Positions 41,116 through 49,528 of a DNA stretch of 64,000 nt are shown one piece after another (position 1 is the stretch's first letter; the number at the start of each line of letters is the position of its first letter). The notes under the pieces are model-generated. The model was not told the origin of the DNA, did no database searches, and saw only the letters and a list, made by a program, of their open reading frames with translations. Source of the DNA: an uncultured Prevotellaceae bacterium (GTDB taxonomy: Bacteria; Bacteroidota; Bacteroidia; Bacteroidales; Bacteroidaceae); contig CACXVS010000001.1 in assembly GCA_902771155.1 (NCBI GenBank), forward strand, positions 62,001-126,000. Reading direction: 5' to 3'. A program made the position numbers and the translations under genes.

Positions 41116-42435
41116 TTATTTGTTGAAAATGGTGTTACTCAAACTCTGCAGGGCACGCTTCTTGTCCTCCTCACGAATCAGGAAGGAGATGTTGTAGTTC
41201 GAGCCTCCATAGCTGACCATTCTCACGGGGATATCTTTCATGGCGTCGAGAGCCAGCGTCTCGAAACCGATGTTCGACCAGTCGAGGTCGCCCACCACAC
41301 AGATGATACACATGTTGGTATCCACCGTCACTGTGCCATATTTCTTCAGTTCATCCACAATCTCACCCAGATGAGAAGAGTTGTCGATACTCATTGAGAC
41401 ACCTACCTCTGAGGTACAGATCATATCGATACTGGTCTGATAGCTCTCGAAGATCTCGAACACCTTGCGCAGGAAACCTGTGGCCAGGAGCATACGGCTC
41501 GACTTGATCTTGATGGCTGTGATATTATCCTTGGCGGCAATGGCCTTGATCTTACCATATTCGGTCTTGTTGCTGATGGTGGTTCCCTCTGCGTCGGGAT
41601 CCATCGTGTTGAGCAGACGAACGGGAATGCCTGCATACTTGGCTGGTTGCACACAGGTGGGGTGCAGGATCTTGGCTCCGAAATAAGCCAACTCAGCAGC
41701 CTCTTCGAAGTGGAGCTGATGCACGGGCTCCGTCTTATCCACCACACGTGGGTCGTTGTTGTGCATACCGTCGATATCCGTCCAGATCTGTATCTCCTCG
41801 GCATTGATGGCAGCACCGATGAGCGAGGCAGTATAGTCGCTGCCGCCACGCTGCAGATTATCTATCTCTCCATAGGCATTGCGACAGATAAAGCCCTGAG
41901 TAAGATACACTTGATATCCTTCGTTCTCGTCGAGCAGTGCGTTGAGTTTCTCTTTGATATACGTGGGGTCGGGCTCTGAGTTCTTGTCAGTACGCATAAA
42001 GTCGAGGGCGTTGATGAGTACGGCTTTGATGCCCTGTTCCTTCATGTAGTTCACCACCATGTTGGTTGAGATAATCTCACCCTGGGCCACGATGCTCTTC
42101 TCCTCGAAACTGGTGAAGAGTTCCTTTGTGAACGAACGCAGATAGTCGAACTCGCCACGCAGGAATTCGCGTGTCAGTTCCTTGGTCTCCTCCTTGCTGT
42201 AGAGCTCCTCGATATGCTTGGCATATTTCTGCTCCAGACGGTTGATCACCTCGTTGGCGCCATCAGGATTCTTCTTGTAGAGATAATCCGAGATCTCAAC
42301 GAGAGAGTTGGTAGTGCCCGACATGGCTGAGAGCACAACAAAGACAGGTTCGCCAGACTTTGTAACCAGTGTGGTCACATCTTTCATTCTCTGTGGGGTG
42401 CCGACGGAAGTACCGCCGAATTTCATCACTTTCAT
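41116..42435 (-). CDS. lysC: aspartokinase
   Basis: LysC phosphorylates aspartate, the entry step to lysine, threonine and methionine. The 439-residue monofunctional enzyme begins MKVMKFGGTSVGTPQRM and has the kinase segments FVVLSAMSGTTNSLVE, TQGFICRN and RGGSDYTASLIGAAI, then IWTDIDGMHNNDPRVV. Two ACT domains follow (residues 300-439: ITAIKIKSSRMLL and CIICVVGDL), implying feedback control by an amino acid. No homoserine dehydrogenase part is fused. It lies between ftsE and lysA in the long minus-strand run. Confidence 0.95.
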   Translation of the reverse strand: MKVMKFGGTSVGTPQRMKDVTTLVTKSGEPVFVVLSAMSGTTNSLVEISDYLYKKNPDGANEVINRLEQKYAKHIEELYSKEETKELTREFLRGEFDYLRSFTKELFTSFEEKSIVAQGEIISTNMVVNYMKEQGIKAVLINALDFMRTDKNSEPDPTYIKEKLNALLDENEGYQVYLTQGFICRNAYGEIDNLQRGGSDYTASLIGAAINAEEIQIWTDIDGMHNNDPRVVDKTEPVHQLHFEEAAELAYFGAKILHPTCVQPAKYAGIPVRLLNTMDPDAEGTTISNKTEYGKIKAIAAKDNITAIKIKSSRMLLATGFLRKVFEIFESYQTSIDMICTSEVGVSMSIDNSSHLGEIVDELKKYGTVTVDTNMCIICVVGDLDWSNIGFETLALDAMKDIPVRMVSYGGSNYNISFLIREEDKKRALQSLSNTIFNK

Positions 42436-42475
42436 AATCTTATTATAATTTCAATTTTTCAATTCTTCAATTCTC

Positions 42476-43228
42476 CTAAATTTCTTCCTTCTCCGAATAC
42501 ACAATCTTCGTCTCGTCGGGATCAGGTGTGTCGTCGGCAATGATCAAGTGATGGAAATCGTTGGTGACGTTTTCTATCATACTATTGTGACAACGGAACG
42601 TGATGCTGGGATGCTCCTTGATGAGTGGCAGGTTGTGCGTACACATCACGACAGCCGTACCCTGGTCGGCAAACTGGAAGAGCAGTTTGATAATCTCGTT
42701 CGAGGTCTCGGGGTCCAGGTTTCCCGTAGGCTCGTCGGCCAGAATCAGTTTAGGGTGGTTCAGGATGGCTCGTGCTATGGCGATGCGCTGCTGCTCACCA
42801 CCCGAGAGTTCGAAGGGCATGCTGCCAGGACGGTCTTCCATACCCACAGCCTTCAGCACCTTATGGATGCGCTCGTCGATCTCGTCACGTTTCTTCCAAC
42901 CAGTGGCCCTGAGCACAAACTCCAGGTTCTTATAGACCGTACGATCGGCCAGGAGCTGGAAGTCCTGGAACACCACACCAATCTGCCTGCGCAGTGCAGG
43001 AATATCCTTACGACGAATGGTCAACAGGTCGTAATCGAGCACCTGGGCCTCTTCTGCTTCATCGACATCCAGTTCGCAGTAGAGCGATCGCATGAGCGTC
43101 GTCTTACCGGAGCCTACACGCCCAATGAGATAGATGAACTGGCCTTCGTCAACCTGGAAGTTGACATCCTTCAACACACAGACGCCATGACGCTGGTAGA
43201 TATTGGCTTTCTTATAACTGATCAGCAT
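42476..43228 (-). CDS. ftsE: FtsE-like cell division ABC transporter ATP-binding protein
   Basis: FtsE with FtsX controls septal peptidoglycan hydrolases during division. The 250-residue ATPase has Walker A (GRVGSGKTTLM, residues 36-46), a Q-loop region (GVVFQDFQLL), the signature LSGGEQQRIAIARAIL, Walker B LILADEPTGNLDP and the H-loop (CTHN). The opening ANIYQRHGVCVLKDVNF fits FtsE more than other ABC proteins. FtsX is not adjacent, as often happens in Bacteroidota. It is set 18 bases after hisIE and 40 before lysC in what appears to be an operon of amino-acid genes, so cell division and biosynthesis share a transcript. Confidence 0.85.
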   Translation of the reverse strand: MLISYKKANIYQRHGVCVLKDVNFQVDEGQFIYLIGRVGSGKTTLMRSLYCELDVDEAEEAQVLDYDLLTIRRKDIPALRRQIGVVFQDFQLLADRTVYKNLEFVLRATGWKKRDEIDERIHKVLKAVGMEDRPGSMPFELSGGEQQRIAIARAILNHPKLILADEPTGNLDPETSNEIIKLLFQFADQGTAVVMCTHNLPLIKEHPSITFRCHNSMIENVTNDFHHLIIADDTPDPDETKIVYSEKEEI

Positions 43229-43246
43229 ATATTTTCTTTATTATGT

Positions 43247-43894
43247 TTACTTCATGAGTCCTTTAGCCTTTGCCTCGCGGCGCTTCTTATCCCACTCCGG
43301 ATCGTGGCGCTTGTGCAGTTCTGTGGCGATATCCTCGATACGCATACCCTTGCTGGCCAAGAGCACGATGAGGTGGTAGATCATGTCCGACACCTCGTAG
43401 GTCAACTGCTCGTTGGTACCTGTGCAAGCCTCGATTACGGCCTCGAGCGACTCTTCGCCTACCTTCTGGGCAATACGCTTCACACCGTCTTTGAAGAGCT
43501 TGGTGGTATAACTGCCCTCGGGCATCTGCTCATGACGCAGGTTGATGAAGTCCTGCAACTCAGTGAGGAAGAGTAGGGGATTGCTCTCGTTGGTCTCGCC
43601 CCAGCAGGTATCAGTACCAGTATGACAGGTTGGTCCGTCGGGGTTAGCCTTGACCAGCAGCGTGTCGTTGTCACAATCCACTTTGATATCCACGAGGTGG
43701 AGGAAGTTGCCCGATGTCTCACCTTTTGTCCACAGACAGTTACGACTGCGACTCCAGAACGTCACCTTCTTGGTGTCGATGGTTTTCTGATAAGCCTCTT
43801 CGTTCATGTAGCCAAGCATCAGCACATTCTTGGTCTGGGCATCCTGGATAATGGCCGGAACCAGTCCTCCGCATTTCTCAAAATCTATCTTCAT
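43247..43894 (-). CDS. hisIE: bifunctional phosphoribosyl-AMP cyclohydrolase/phosphoribosyl-ATP pyrophosphatase
   Basis: HisIE does the second and third steps of histidine synthesis. The 215-residue fusion has an N-terminal cyclohydrolase with metal motifs VTFWSRSRNCLWTKGETSG and DCDNDTLL and the Zn-binding GPTCHTGTDTCW, then a C-terminal pyrophosphohydrolase from about residue 115, with GEESLEAVIEA and VSDMIYHLIVLL carrying the acidic metal ligands. Length is usual for the fusion. It follows hisF after a 94-base spacer filled by a repeat element and precedes ftsE. Confidence 0.95.
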   Translation of the reverse strand: MKIDFEKCGGLVPAIIQDAQTKNVLMLGYMNEEAYQKTIDTKKVTFWSRSRNCLWTKGETSGNFLHLVDIKVDCDNDTLLVKANPDGPTCHTGTDTCWGETNESNPLLFLTELQDFINLRHEQMPEGSYTTKLFKDGVKRIAQKVGEESLEAVIEACTGTNEQLTYEVSDMIYHLIVLLASKGMRIEDIATELHKRHDPEWDKKRREAKAKGLMK

Positions 43895-43904
43895 ATTTTA
43901 ATTT

Positions 43905-44003
43905 TCAATTTTGATGTTTCACATCGAGTCTGTTCACGCTCGGCATAGCTCAAGCAAGCTTGGCTCTGCTCTCGCTTAATCGCAGACTTCAATTTTCAAT
44001 TCT
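43905..44003. repeat. repeat element, copy 1 (between hisIE and hisF)
   Basis: About 97 bases that recur almost unchanged at 44764-44863. The core contains CACGCTCGGCATAGCTCAAG and CAAGCTTGGCTCTGCTCTCG, with imperfect inverted symmetry, flanked by CAATTTT repeats. A small hairpin here reads GATGT-TTC-ACATC. The left-to-right tail supplies the last codons of hisF. Confidence 0.8.
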
Positions 44004-44753
44004 CACATTAATTCCTTCTGATCTTAAATACTGCTTGAGTTCGGGAATGGGAATCTCCCCGAAATGGAATACCGACGCTGCGAGGGCAGCATCCGAATGA
44101 CCGTCGATAAAGGTGTCGCGGAAGTGCTCCTTGCACCCGGCTCCACCACTGGCGATGATGGGAATCGAGAGGTTGTCGGCCAGTTGGCGCAGGGCCTCGT
44201 TGGCATAACCCTCCTTCACACCGTCGTGATTCATCGAGGTGAAGAGTATCTCACCGGCACCACGCTCCTGAGCCTCGTGAGCCCACTCAAAGAGCCCCCG
44301 CTCAGTACGCTCGCGCCCACCTTTCAGGTAACAGTGCCAGCCGTCTTCATCCAGTCGGGCGTCGATGGCACAGACACAGACCTGAGAACCAAAACGACTG
44401 GTAATCTCGTCGAGCAGTTCCGGACGTCGGATGGCGGCGCTGTTCACACTCACCTTGTCGGCTCCTGCATAGAGCAGACGCTCCACGTCGGCAAGTTCGT
44501 TGATGCCTCCACCCACCGTAAAGGGGATGTTGATCTCCTGAGCCACCCTTGTCACCATCTCAGTGAAAGTCTTGCGACCCTCGAAACTGGCTGTGATATC
44601 CAGGAAGCACAATTCGTCGGCACCCTGCTCACTGTAGGTCTTTCCCAACTCCACAGGGTCGCCTGCACTGCGTAGGTTCACGAAGTTTGTTCCCTTCACA
44701 GTCTCACCGTCCTTCACATCCAGACAGGGTATGATTCGTTTTGCTAAACCCAT
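43989..44753 (-). CDS. hisF: imidazole glycerol phosphate synthase, cyclase subunit
   Basis: HisF joins PRFAR and ammonia into imidazole glycerol phosphate and AICAR, with ammonia supplied by HisH. The 254-residue beta/alpha barrel starts [24 protein letters not shown], with catalytic Asp at residue 12 (CLDVKDG) and the second Asp in [11 protein letters not shown] near residue 130; phosphate sites are in TVGGGI and ASGGAG. The gene follows hisA and precedes hisIE. Its final residues (RIEN) and stop codon come from the repeat element that fills the spacer. Confidence 0.96.
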   Translation of the reverse strand: MGLAKRIIPCLDVKDGETVKGTNFVNLRSAGDPVELGKTYSEQGADELCFLDITASFEGRKTFTEMVTRVAQEINIPFTVGGGINELADVERLLYAGADKVSVNSAAIRRPELLDEITSRFGSQVCVCAIDARLDEDGWHCYLKGGRERTERGLFEWAHEAQERGAGEILFTSMNHDGVKEGYANEALRQLADNLSIPIIASGGAGCKEHFRDTFIDGHSDAALAASVFHFGEIPIPELKQYLRSEGINVRIEN

Positions 44754-44763
44754 CTTTTATACC

Positions 44764-44863
44764 TTCAATTTTGATACTTCGTATCGAGCCTGCTCACGCT
44801 CGGCATAGCTCAAGCAAGCTTGGCTCTGCTCTCGCTTAATCGCAGCCTTCAATTTTTCAATTC
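44764..44863. repeat. repeat element, copy 2 (between hisF and hisA)
   Basis: Second copy of the element at 43905-44003, about 95 percent alike by eye. The small hairpin here is GATAC-TTC-GTATC, so two base pairs differ from copy 1 yet pairing is kept on both sides. The AATTCTTC-type tail continues into the 3' end of hisA. Confidence 0.8.
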
Positions 44864-44864
44864 T

Positions 44865-45584
44865 TCAATTCTTCAATTCTCTCAAATTAATTCTTCCTTC
44901 GTAGATGGCCTTGCCGAAGACGACGGCTGGGATGCCCGCCTCGTCGAGAGCCATGATATCCTCTTTCGACGACACACCTCCACTGGCTATCAGATGCAGT
45001 TCTGGATATGCCTCCATAATCTGACGGTAGAGATTAATGGCAGGACCTGTCAGGGTACCGTCCTTGCTGATCTCCGTACAGAGCACGTTGCGAACGCCGG
45101 CATCTACATATTTTTTCAGGAAGGGCAACAGGTCTTCGCTCGAATCCTCCTTCCATCCGTTGATGCTGATCTTACCATGGCGCACGTCGGCTCCCAGAAT
45201 CATACGCTCAGGACCGTATTTCTCAAGCCATCCCAGAAACAGTTCGGGTTGTGTCACGGCAATCGAACCGATGGTCACCATCGAGGCACCGGCGGCAAAG
45301 GCCTTCTCGATATCCTCGTCGGTCTTGATACCACCTCCAAAATCAACGGTTAATCCCGTCTTCGTGGTGATGGCCTTCAGCACGTTGTCGTTGACGATAT
45401 GCTTTGACTTCGCACCGTCGAGATCTACCACGTGCAGACGCTTGAAACCGATCTCCTCGAACTCAGCCGCCACCTCGGCAGGATGGTCGCGATACACGGT
45501 CTTCTTGTCGTAGTCACCTTTCGTCAGCCGTACGCACTTTCCGTCGATAATATCTATTGCAGGAATCAGTTCTATCTTCATCAA
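44865..45584 (-). CDS. hisA: phosphoribosylformimino-5-aminoimidazole carboxamide ribotide isomerase
   Basis: HisA opens the ribose ring of ProFAR to give PRFAR, the substrate of HisF. The 239-residue barrel has the catalytic Asp in LIPAIDIIDGKCVRLTKGDY near residue 9 and the second acid in TEISKDGTLTGP near residue 170, with phosphate-binding VDFGGGI and ASGGVSS. The start is ambiguous by one codon (MMKIEL). The last residues (LRELKN) and TGA lie in the AATTCTTC repeat next to the element upstream of hisF. It starts 22 bases after hisH. Confidence 0.96.
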   Translation of the reverse strand: MMKIELIPAIDIIDGKCVRLTKGDYDKKTVYRDHPAEVAAEFEEIGFKRLHVVDLDGAKSKHIVNDNVLKAITTKTGLTVDFGGGIKTDEDIEKAFAAGASMVTIGSIAVTQPELFLGWLEKYGPERMILGADVRHGKISINGWKEDSSEDLLPFLKKYVDAGVRNVLCTEISKDGTLTGPAINLYRQIMEAYPELHLIASGGVSSKEDIMALDEAGIPAVVFGKAIYEGRINLRELKN

Positions 45585-45606
45585 ACTATCAACTATAAAC
45601 TATCAA

Positions 45607-46263
45607 CTATAAACTCAAAAAGTTTCTCAGTATCTGTTCACCCACCTTGCCACTCTTCTCGGGGTGGAACTGGCAGGTATAGAAATTGTCCTTATGCATC
45701 GAGGCAGAGTAGGGCAGGATGTAGTCGGCCGTTGCAATGGTCTCCTCGCATACCGGCACATAATAGCTGTGCACAAAGTAAACGTAAGGATGCTCCCCCG
45801 ACCCCTCCAAAAGGAGGTGAGACAATATTCCCTTAAACAATGGTGAGGGCTCAAGCCCCCCCTCCCTTTGGAGGGGCTGGGGGAGGCTTATCTCCTGCCA
45901 TCCCATGCAGGGCACCTTGTCTTCGTGCCTCTCTGGCTGGAAACGCTTCACCTCGGCGTCGAAGATGCCGATGCAGTCCACATCACCTTCCTCAGAGTGA
46001 CGACAGAGCAGTTGCTGTCCCACGCAGATGCCGAACACGGGCTGTGTCAGCGAACGGATCACCTCGTCGAGCCTGCGTGCTCTCAGGTATTCCATCGTCT
46101 CACGGGCATGACCCTGACCGGGAAACAGCACCTTGTCAGCCTTCATCAGCTGCTCGGCATCATCCGTCAGCAAGGGCTCAATCCCCATTCGCCTCAGGGC
46201 ATTCACCACCGAGTAGATGTTACCTGCGTTATATTTTACAATAGCTACATTCATAACTATCAA
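45607..46263 (-). CDS. hisH: imidazole glycerol phosphate synthase, glutamine amidotransferase subunit, with in-frame repeat insertion
   Basis: HisH releases ammonia from glutamine for HisF. The catalytic triad is visible: Cys in GICVGQQLLC near residue 80 and the C-terminal His/Glu in CQFHPEKSG near residue 197. The family segments PLFKGI and YVYFVHSYY are both present but are separated and preceded by extra sequence (PQPLQREGGLEP and SHLLLEGSGE, residues about 126-157) encoded by two GC-rich palindromic repeat arms at 45793-45819 and 45857-45886. The length of 218 residues exceeds the usual 195-205 by about that much. The reading frame and active-site residues are kept, so the enzyme is probably functional. 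It lies 31 bases after purU. Confidence 0.92.
   Translation of the reverse strand: MIVMNVAIVKYNAGNIYSVVNALRRMGIEPLLTDDAEQLMKADKVLFPGQGHARETMEYLRARRLDEVIRSLTQPVFGICVGQQLLCRHSEEGDVDCIGIFDAEVKRFQPERHEDKVPCMGWQEISLPQPLQREGGLEPSPLFKGILSHLLLEGSGEHPYVYFVHSYYVPVCEETIATADYILPYSASMHKDNFYTCQFHPEKSGKVGEQILRNFLSL
45793..45886. repeat. paired GC-rich palindromic repeat arms inside hisH
   Basis: CTCCCCCGACCCCTCCAAAA (45793 on) and, inverted, CCTCCCCCAGCCCCTCCAAA (complement, ending about 45857-45886) flank about 37 bases. Each arm also folds on itself (CCTCC/GGAGG). Base composition is far more C/G-skewed than the flanking hisH code. Arms of this kind are normally intergenic in Bacteroidota, from memory. 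Confidence 0.75.
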
Positions 46264-46294
46264 CTATTCACTATCAACTATAAACTATTCACTA

Positions 46295-47158
<864 letters not shown>

Positions 47159-47190
47159 CTGTTTTCTTTGTACTTTGAAATTTCAAGGCG

Positions 47191-47198
47191 CAAAGTTA
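47191..47198 (-). promoter_or_regulatory. promoter -7 box of the purU-his-lys run
   Basis: On the minus strand the box is TAACTTTG, 32 bases before the purU start. No equally good box was found between the following genes down to 34932, which suggests this promoter serves much of that run. Confidence 0.6.
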
Positions 47199-47256
47199 CG
47201 AAAAATCGGGCGCAATACAAAAAGAATTTATTCTTTTTTTTGCCTGAGAGGCATTT

Positions 47257-47790
47257 TTAGTCTTCTTTACTCTCTGCGCTACGCAAAATAATGCTCGTAG
47301 CACCAATTGTAAAGAGGGTTCCGTCGTCAATCAACCGACGCTCTTTGGGCGACAGTTCCACGTTGTCCACAAAGGTTCCCGTGTTGCTGTTATTGTCTTT
47401 CAGCGTATATTTCAGTTGCCCCTGCTTGTCACGACTGACGGTGATTGTACAGTGGTTCAGGTCCACACTGGGATCCACCGTCTCAAAGGCCGTGTTGGCA
47501 GGATTGCCTTTCTGGTAGCGACCTATCACGTTGTCGCCCATACGCAGGGGAATCACCTGCTTGAAATGAAACACGTTCTCGATCACCACAATCGAACCGC
47601 AGCCCTGTTCGTTGGCCTGCTCGTCGGGGTTCTCGTCCTTCTGGCGCTCCCTCAGTTTGCTCACCCCGATCCTGATGCCAAACTCCTTGCCACAATCCGG
47701 ACATTTGAAGACCAGCGACTGACCCTCCGTGTATTTGGTTTCATCAAAGGTGATGTATTGGTCACATTTCGGACAGCGTACTCTTTTCAT
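47257..47790 (-). CDS. zinc-ribbon and FHA domain protein
   Basis: The 177-residue protein has an N-terminal MJ0042-type zinc ribbon (VRCPKCDQYITFDE then FKCPDCGKEFGIR) and a C-terminal FHA domain (IPLRMGDNVIGRYQKGNPAN near residue 78, then NHCTITVSRD and DNNSNTGTFVDNVELSPKE). FHA domains bind phosphothreonine, which implies a Ser/Thr kinase partner; none is adjacent, though a kinase is encoded at the right edge of the window. It overlaps the HU-CCDC81/SPOR gene by 4 bases as the second gene of the pair. A small TGCCT/AGGCA hairpin follows the stop. Confidence 0.88.
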   Translation of the reverse strand: MKRVRCPKCDQYITFDETKYTEGQSLVFKCPDCGKEFGIRIGVSKLRERQKDENPDEQANEQGCGSIVVIENVFHFKQVIPLRMGDNVIGRYQKGNPANTAFETVDPSVDLNHCTITVSRDKQGQLKYTLKDNNSNTGTFVDNVELSPKERRLIDDGTLFTIGATSIILRSAESKED

Positions 47791-48857
47791 GGCTTACTGA
47801 AATGATAGACCCAAGCCTCGCCCAGTTCCTTGTGCTTATGGATGGATTGCAAGGCCAGATACGCCTCGTTCTGTGTCTGATAATTTCCGTAGATCACACG
47901 ACGTACGTCCTTGTGCATGTAAATCTCCACACTGTCAAGACCTTTCTGCTTCAGCATGTCGATAAACATCTGGGCATTCTGCTTGCTTACATAACTGGCC
48001 AACACAATACAATAGCCTTTCTTTGTAGTAAGCGAGTCAGTCTGTTTCACTATCTGTGCCGTGTCTTTCTTCAGAATGGTATCTACCTTGACGGGCACCT
48101 TCTCAATGTCATTCTTTTTGATATCAATCTTACTGGTGTTCGTGTCCTTCGACATCATGCCAAATAAGATATTGCTGTTAATATTGCTGATGGTGCGCGT
48201 CATCATGTCAGTCTTGCCAGTGGGCAGTGTCAGCACGAACAGGGCCAACAGGATGGCGGCTACTGCCACCGTGTTACGAATCCACGAGAACTTGATCTTC
48301 ACCACATCCTCTTCTTCGTTCTCCTCCTGCTCATCCTCAGACTGGTCGATGCCGAAAATCTTGGCGGTGGGCTCTTTCTCCTCTTCCTGAGTGGCTTCAA
48401 CTTCCGTTTCCACAGGTACTGGCGGAGCAGCCACAGCCTTCAGGGGCTTCATCTCAAAGGCTCCCAGACCGTAGAGCGAAGGACTGAGGATGCCAGCCTC
48501 ACAGGGTGTAAACTGATAATTGCCCTCTTCGTTCATCGACAGCAAGCCGATGTCGTTCAGTTCGTACGAGCCCTCAGTGGCAAGGTGCATCTTCAACTCG
48601 TTCACTTCGTCCTCTATGCGCTGCAGGGCTTCCGGATAACTGATGTCGTAGGCTTCGACGTATGATTGTGCCAGCAGACTGTCGTTGATCTTCAGCTGGG
48701 GGTTGAAACCCAGTGTGCGCAATGGCGGCAGGAACATCTCGTCGTCCTCGTCATAGCGCGCGCTGACGTGATGTGCCATAAATCCACCTAGGTCTGGGAC
48801 AATGACACAGTCGTTGCTCAGCAGAAGTATCTCAATATGCCTTTCTAGTTCAATCAC
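47787..48857 (-). CDS. HU-CCDC81 and SPOR domain protein
   Basis: The 356-residue protein has tandem HU-CCDC81-type domains at the N-terminus (ELERHIEILLLSNDCVIVPD, then SYELNDIGLLSMNEEGNYQF), an acidic linker, one membrane helix near residue 200 (NTVAVAAILLALFVLTL), and a C-terminal SPOR domain (KGYCIVLASYVSKQNAQMFI). SPOR domains bind glycan strands lacking stem peptides at division sites, so this protein spans from cytoplasm to septal wall. The N-terminal part may bind DNA or protein. It starts at GTG 48857, four bases after its -7 box, and is coupled to the FHA gene. A division-related role is inferred. Confidence 0.85.
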   Translation of the reverse strand: MIELERHIEILLLSNDCVIVPDLGGFMAHHVSARYDEDDEMFLPPLRTLGFNPQLKINDSLLAQSYVEAYDISYPEALQRIEDEVNELKMHLATEGSYELNDIGLLSMNEEGNYQFTPCEAGILSPSLYGLGAFEMKPLKAVAAPPVPVETEVEATQEEEKEPTAKIFGIDQSEDEQEENEEEDVVKIKFSWIRNTVAVAAILLALFVLTLPTGKTDMMTRTISNINSNILFGMMSKDTNTSKIDIKKNDIEKVPVKVDTILKKDTAQIVKQTDSLTTKKGYCIVLASYVSKQNAQMFIDMLKQKGLDSVEIYMHKDVRRVIYGNYQTQNEAYLALQSIHKHKELGEAWVYHFSKP

Positions 48858-48861
48858 GATG

Positions 48862-48942
48862 CAAAAGTACTGCTATTTTTTGAAATAAACAAATAAAAGA
48901 AACTTAAAATGTAGTAAAAATGATTTTTTTGCTGTATCTTTG
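48862..48942. promoter_or_regulatory. divergent promoters, SPOR-FHA pair and rfbC-ugd
   Basis: TACTTTTG on the minus strand (48862-48869) faces the SPOR gene with a four-base leader; TATCTTTG on the plus strand (48935-48942) faces rfbC with 17 bases to its ATG. Confidence 0.72.
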
Positions 48943-48959
48943 CACCAAAAATCAGAACG

Positions 48960-49508
48960 ATGGAATATATCAAAACAGCGATTGAGGGCGTCTATATCAT
49001 TGAGCCAAAGGTGTTTAGTGATGCCCGTGGCTATTTCATGGAGGCTTGGAAGCAGCAGGAGTTCAATGAACATGTCGGTCATGTCGACTTTATTCAGGAC
49101 AACGAGTCGAAGTCCTCGTTTGGCGTGCTGCGTGGTCTGCATTACCAGAAGGGAGCGCTATCTCAGTCCAAACTCGTGCGTGTCATCAAGGGTAAGGTGC
49201 TCGATGTGGCAGTCGATATCCGCAAGTCGAGTCCCACGTTCGGTCAGCATGTCATGGTAGAGCTGAGCGAGGACAACAAGCGCCAGTTCTTTATCCCCCG
49301 TGGCTTTGCCCATGGGTTCCTGGTGCTCAGCGACGAGGCCATCTTTACCTATAAGGTCGATAATCCCTACGCCCCCCAGGCCGAGGCTGGAATCCGCTGG
49401 AACGATCCCGACCTTGCCATCGAGTGGCCCATCGATTTCTCGAAGGTTCAGACCAGTGAGAAAGACTTGAAGCAGCCATTTTTCAAAGATGCAGAAGTAT
49501 TTGATTAA
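48960..49508 (+). CDS. rfbC: dTDP-4-dehydrorhamnose 3,5-epimerase
   Basis: RfbC (RmlC) epimerises dTDP-4-keto-6-deoxyglucose at C3 and C5 in dTDP-L-rhamnose synthesis for surface polysaccharide. The 182-residue cupin has the catalytic His in GVLRGLHYQKG near residue 63, a GFAHGFLVLSDEAIFTYKVDN segment with the second His and the active Tyr, and GIRWNDPDLAIEWP near the end. The other rml genes are not in the window. It is followed after 20 bases by ugd, so both make nucleotide sugars from one promoter. Confidence 0.94.
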   Translation: MEYIKTAIEGVYIIEPKVFSDARGYFMEAWKQQEFNEHVGHVDFIQDNESKSSFGVLRGLHYQKGALSQSKLVRVIKGKVLDVAVDIRKSSPTFGQHVMVELSEDNKRQFFIPRGFAHGFLVLSDEAIFTYKVDNPYAPQAEAGIRWNDPDLAIEWPIDFSKVQTSEKDLKQPFFKDAEVFD

Positions 49509-49528
49509 CAATTTATTATCATAAAGAA

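Noticed and set aside
42548..43576. 342-codon plus-strand frame across ftsE and hisIE
   Set aside because: It spans two conserved minus-strand genes and their spacer and has no family resemblance.
43905..44863. Two repeat copies as a possible CRISPR array
   Set aside because: Only two copies, separated by the whole hisF gene, with no spacers of even length and no cas genes.
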